From NCBI GenBank assembly GCA_017407765.1, contig JAFQVZ010000205.1, positions 1-7,254 on the forward strand: a stretch of 7,254 nt of DNA, in the 5' to 3' direction. A program made the position numbers and the translations under genes. Source of the DNA: Clostridia bacterium (GTDB taxonomy: Bacteria > Bacillota > Clostridia > Oscillospirales > Butyricicoccaceae). Below, one piece after another: positions 5,334 to 7,254 of the stretch; the stretch's first letter is position 1; every line of letters starts with the position of its first letter. The notes beneath the pieces are model-generated. The model was not told where the DNA came from and made no database searches. It saw only the letters and a list, made by a program, of their open reading frames with translations.

Positions 5334-6062
5334 ATGGATCTTTCTGAGATGATATATAAGCGCAAGTCATGCCGAAGCTATACCGGTGTTCCGGTTTCTG
5401 ATAAGATAATTTCGCAGATAGAAGGCTTTTTCGGCACGGTCAAACCCCTGTATGATGGAATAAGGGTAAAGTTTGATCTTGTTGCCAGAGAACAAGTTCG
5501 GTGTTTTTTGCCGTGGACAACTCCTCAGCTTATTGCGGTGTTCAGTGAAAAGAAGCAGGGCTGGCTCGAAAATGCCGGCTTTATGGCACAGCAGCTGGAT
5601 TTGTATCTGCAGAAGCTTGGTCTTGGAGTATGTTGGCTGGGAATGGGCAAGCTTGGCAGCACTGCCTCGGTGGAAACACGGGAAACGGGAATGGAGTTCG
5701 TCATTCTTCTTGCATTTGGCGAGCCTAAGGGGTCGCCCTGGAGAGAGGTTTCGGGCTTTAAACGCAAATCTCTTGACGAGATAGCGGATAAGCATGATAT
5801 AAGACTTGAAGCGGCTCGACTTGCACCGTCCAGCGTAAACAGTCAGCCATGGTATTTTGTTCATAATGCCAACGGATTCCATGTATATTGTAAAGGGCAG
5901 GGGCTCATTCCGACAAAAATGCTGAGCAGCATGAATCGCATTGATATTGGAATTGCTCTGTGTCATATGTATATTTCCAACCCCGATTCTTTTAATTATT
6001 ATATCAGTAATAGCGCACCTGAGGTAAAAGGACACAGATATATCGGAAGTTTTGATATTTAA
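5334..6062 (+). CDS. Nitroreductase-fold flavoprotein, TM1586-like family
   Basis: A 242-residue cytoplasmic protein that probably binds FMN and would transfer hydride from NAD(P)H to an unknown acceptor. An N-terminal R10-K-S12-C-R14-S-Y motif matches the FMN-phosphate-binding RxSxRxF start of nitroreductases. LQKLGLGVCWLGMGKLG (92-108) matches the core LGLG-x-x-W segment. The APSSVNSQPWYF motif (164-175), normally about 30 residues after the N-terminal motif, lies in the second half here and is followed by RIDIGIALCHM (202-212). This order is what I recall for the TM1586-type putative nitroreductases, which resemble two half-domains in one chain. The start is ATG 5334, with GGAGG at 5324-5328 five bases ahead. 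An in-frame TTG further upstream lies inside the -35 box and is rejected. It follows the amidohydrolase by 116 bp but has its own promoter, and it converges on mobA. Confidence 0.85.
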   Translation: MDLSEMIYKRKSCRSYTGVPVSDKIISQIEGFFGTVKPLYDGIRVKFDLVAREQVRCFLPWTTPQLIAVFSEKKQGWLENAGFMAQQLDLYLQKLGLGVCWLGMGKLGSTASVETRETGMEFVILLAFGEPKGSPWREVSGFKRKSLDEIADKHDIRLEAARLAPSSVNSQPWYFVHNANGFHVYCKGQGLIPTKMLSSMNRIDIGIALCHMYISNPDSFNYYISNSAPEVKGHRYIGSFDI

Positions 6063-6082
6063 AAAAGTATAGTGGATGCAAA

Positions 6083-6113
6083 AGACCTGCCGCAGTTCAT
6101 GTGCGGCAGGTCT
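6083..6113. terminator. Bidirectional Rho-independent terminator between nitroreductase and mobA
   Basis: A 12-bp perfect stem, AGACCTGCCGCA (6083-6094) with TGCGGCAGGTCT (6102-6113), closes a 7-base loop. On the minus strand it runs into TCTTTTGC, serving mobA, whose stop is at 6120. On the plus strand the tail TCTCTTCGTTT is weaker but usable for the nitroreductase gene. Confidence 0.9.
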
Positions 6114-6119
6114 CTTCGT

Positions 6120-6689
6120 TTATACAGATAATAAAAGATCTCTGTATTCCTCGGGCGTGTTTATATTTTTCAGCTTTATACTGTCGGCCTCGTCGAGATC
6201 AATAATATGGCTTTTGTGTTCAAATATAAGGGGCATCATGCGGTTTCTGCCGTTCAGAAGCTGTCTTTCAATAAACGGCAGGAGCGATGTCCGATAAACA
6301 GCACAAAGAGGGTGGATCTGTCCGTCACAGGTCCTGAAGGCAGCAGCATCATTTTCTTGGGTTACAGCGGCTATCAGCTTGTTCACCAGATCGCGGGATA
6401 TAAGCGGTGTGTCGCAGGAGAGACACAGAAGGGCATCGGAGCTCGAATGACTCATGGCAGCATGAATGCCGCCGAGAGGGCCGCGCGAAGGATAAATATC
6501 ATCAATTATTTTCCAGTTGGACAGTTTGAGAGTGGGATTAGGACCTCTGGCAATGAAGCGTTCATCAAAACCACTCATTTTATCGGCAAGGATCTGAATG
6601 AATGAAGCATTATTGATCTTCAGCATGGCTTTATCCTTTCCCATGCGGCTGCTTTTTCCGCCCGCAAGGATAACAATTCCGATTTTCAC
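6120..6689 (-). CDS. mobA: Molybdenum cofactor guanylyltransferase MobA
   Basis: This 189-residue cytoplasmic enzyme transfers GMP from GTP to Mo-molybdopterin to make the bis-MGD form of the cofactor, used by DMSO reductase-family molybdoenzymes. The N-terminal nucleotide-binding loop LAGGKSSRMGKDKAML (8-23) is the MobA signature. The MocA cytidylyltransferases normally have LAAG instead. Further family motifs are SRGPLGGI (68-75), the metal-binding CDTP (92-95, Asp93), HPLCAVY (126-132) and NINTPEEY (175-182) near the C-terminus. The length matches the family. Translation starts at GTG 6689, with GGGAGG (6704-6699) 9 bases upstream; the next Met is inside the nucleotide loop and cannot be the start. 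It is a single gene with its own promoter and terminator; no other cofactor genes are in view. Alternative NTP-transferase functions are unlikely. Confidence 0.93.
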   Translation of the reverse strand: MKIGIVILAGGKSSRMGKDKAMLKINNASFIQILADKMSGFDERFIARGPNPTLKLSNWKIIDDIYPSRGPLGGIHAAMSHSSSDALLCLSCDTPLISRDLVNKLIAAVTQENDAAAFRTCDGQIHPLCAVYRTSLLPFIERQLLNGRNRMMPLIFEHKSHIIDLDEADSIKLKNINTPEEYRDLLLSV

Positions 6690-6711
6690 TGTTTATCGCC
6701 TCCCTATAAGT

Positions 6712-6740
6712 ATTTTAGTAATGGTATGTCTTTATGTCAA
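6712..6740 (-). promoter_or_regulatory. Strong sigma-A-type promoter of mobA
   Basis: On the minus strand TTGACA (6740-6735) is 17 bp from TAAAAT (6717-6712, 5 of 6). The start site would be near 6705, leaving a very short leader of about 16 bases that begins just at the GGGAGG ribosome site. Confidence 0.85.
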
Positions 6741-6805
6741 TAAAGTTAAAATGACTGTTTAAATATCTTATTTGTACGATTAATGGGACTGAAGATTTTA
6801 GGGGG

Positions 6806-6835
6806 ATATCATATTAAATAAGAGTGTGATATACT
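6806..6835 (+). promoter_or_regulatory. Candidate promoter region of the SWIM gene with inverted repeat
   Basis: TATACT (6830-6835) is a good -10 box, but the -35 position (about 6807-6812, TATCAT) matches poorly. The arms ATATCA (6806-6811) and TGATAT (6827-6832) form a 6-bp inverted repeat around the spacer and could be a regulator site. The start site would be near 6842, 36 bases before the ATG. The rest of the 188-bp gap between mobA and this gene shows only the mobA promoter. Confidence 0.35.
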
Positions 6836-6877
6836 TGAAATATAAACAGACTGATTGGGCAAAGCGAGGTTTGATAT

Positions 6878-7254
6878 ATGCAGATGACTGAACAGTTTAT
6901 TCTTACACAGGCACCAAATGGAAGTGCCGCTGAAAACGGAAGGAAGCTGTCTGCAAAGGGTAGTTTTTCCGCACGTATGAAGGATAGTGACGGCAAGGTC
7001 TTCTGGGCTGAATGTGCAGGCAGCGGAAAAAAGCCGTACAGAGTTTCAATAGACTTCAGCCTTTCGGATAGTATGCCTACCTGCCGATGCAGCTGTCCAA
7101 GCAGGCAGTTTCCCTGCAAACATGCATTAGGCCTTATGTTTGAAATGCTTTCGGGCAAAGATTTTTCTGTGGGAGATATTCCTGAAGATCTGGCTGCAAA
7201 ACAGGCTAAGCAGGCTGCAAGAGCGGCCAAAAAGGAAGAAGCGCCTGCAGAGGA
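6878..7254 (+). CDS. SWIM zinc-finger protein, N-terminal part, cut by window edge
   Basis: The reading frame starts at ATG 6878, with GCGAGG at 6863-6868, and stays open for 125 codons to the window end. An ATG two codons later (6884) is an alternative start. The segment WAECAGSGKKPYRVSIDFSL (43-62) followed by TCRCSCPSRQFPCKHALGLM is the hallmark of SWIM zinc-finger proteins. C71 and C73 with C80 and H82 are the likely zinc ligands (C-x-C...C-x-H). SWIM domains are zinc-binding modules thought to bind DNA or protein. This subtype is often encoded beside MoxR-type AAA ATPase and von Willebrand factor A domain genes, which would lie beyond the right edge if present. After the finger there is an Ala/Lys-rich helical region (about 103-125). 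The function is unknown, and the rest of the protein is outside the window. Confidence 0.88.
   Translation, partial: MQMTEQFILTQAPNGSAAENGRKLSAKGSFSARMKDSDGKVFWAECAGSGKKPYRVSIDFSLSDSMPTCRCSCPSRQFPCKHALGLMFEMLSGKDFSVGDIPEDLAAKQAKQAARAAKKEEAPAE

Noticed and set aside
4420..5685. Shared GAAACACGGGA string in the amidohydrolase and nitroreductase genes
   Set aside because: Only 11 bases, in unrelated proteins and with no flanking similarity, so best explained by chance.
5367..6035. A 222-codon minus-strand frame opposite the nitroreductase
   Set aside because: It is fully contained within the nitroreductase gene, lacks a ribosome site and has no recognised domain.
6745..6762. TTAAA ... TTTAA inverted repeat upstream of mobA
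   Set aside because: Five AT-only base pairs in an AT-rich gap are expected by chance.
6814..7230. A 138-codon minus-strand frame opposite the SWIM gene
   Set aside because: The plus frame contains the CSCPSRQFPCKH zinc-finger signature. The opposite frame is a shadow.

Overview
The window looks like a chromosomal stretch from a low-to-mid GC Gram-positive anaerobe of the class Clostridia. The evidence is strong GGAGG ribosome sites, sigma-A-type promoters, an ECF-type vitamin transporter S component, a DUF4342 protein, a TM1586-type nitroreductase and a SWIM zinc-finger protein. The genus cannot be fixed from sequence alone. There are eight protein genes, two of them cut by the window edges. 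I see no RNA genes, insertion sequences, phage genes or CRISPR arrays.

Left block (1-2221, minus strand): a likely operon reading DUF4342 membrane protein, OmpR/PhoB-type response regulator, sensor histidine kinase. The kinase start codon directly abuts the regulator stop codon, and the kinase runs off the left edge before its ATPase domain. A small hairpin lies between the DUF4342 gene and the regulator.

Middle block (2345-3681): an ECF transporter S component (minus strand, with its own strong terminator) is divergent from a CRP/FNR-family regulator (plus strand). The 108-bp gap between them carries a perfect 5-4-5 palindrome with FNR-box geometry. Its centre falls at about -41.5 relative to the inferred transporter start site, the classical class II activator position. 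It also overlaps the -35 region of the regulator's own putative promoter. The most economical reading is that the regulator activates the transporter gene and represses itself. This is the most interesting structure in the window.

Right block (3685-7254): a large amidohydrolase with its own candidate promoter is followed by a nitroreductase-fold protein with a near-consensus promoter. The nitroreductase converges on mobA (molybdenum cofactor guanylyltransferase) at a shared bidirectional terminator. mobA has a near-consensus promoter and diverges from a SWIM zinc-finger gene truncated at the right edge. The amidohydrolase keeps the metal-binding His and Asp residues of its superfamily, but has glycine where the deaminase-type members carry a catalytic glutamate.

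The window is compact. No stretch longer than about 190 bases lacks a gene. No overtly new multi-gene defence or mobile system is visible.
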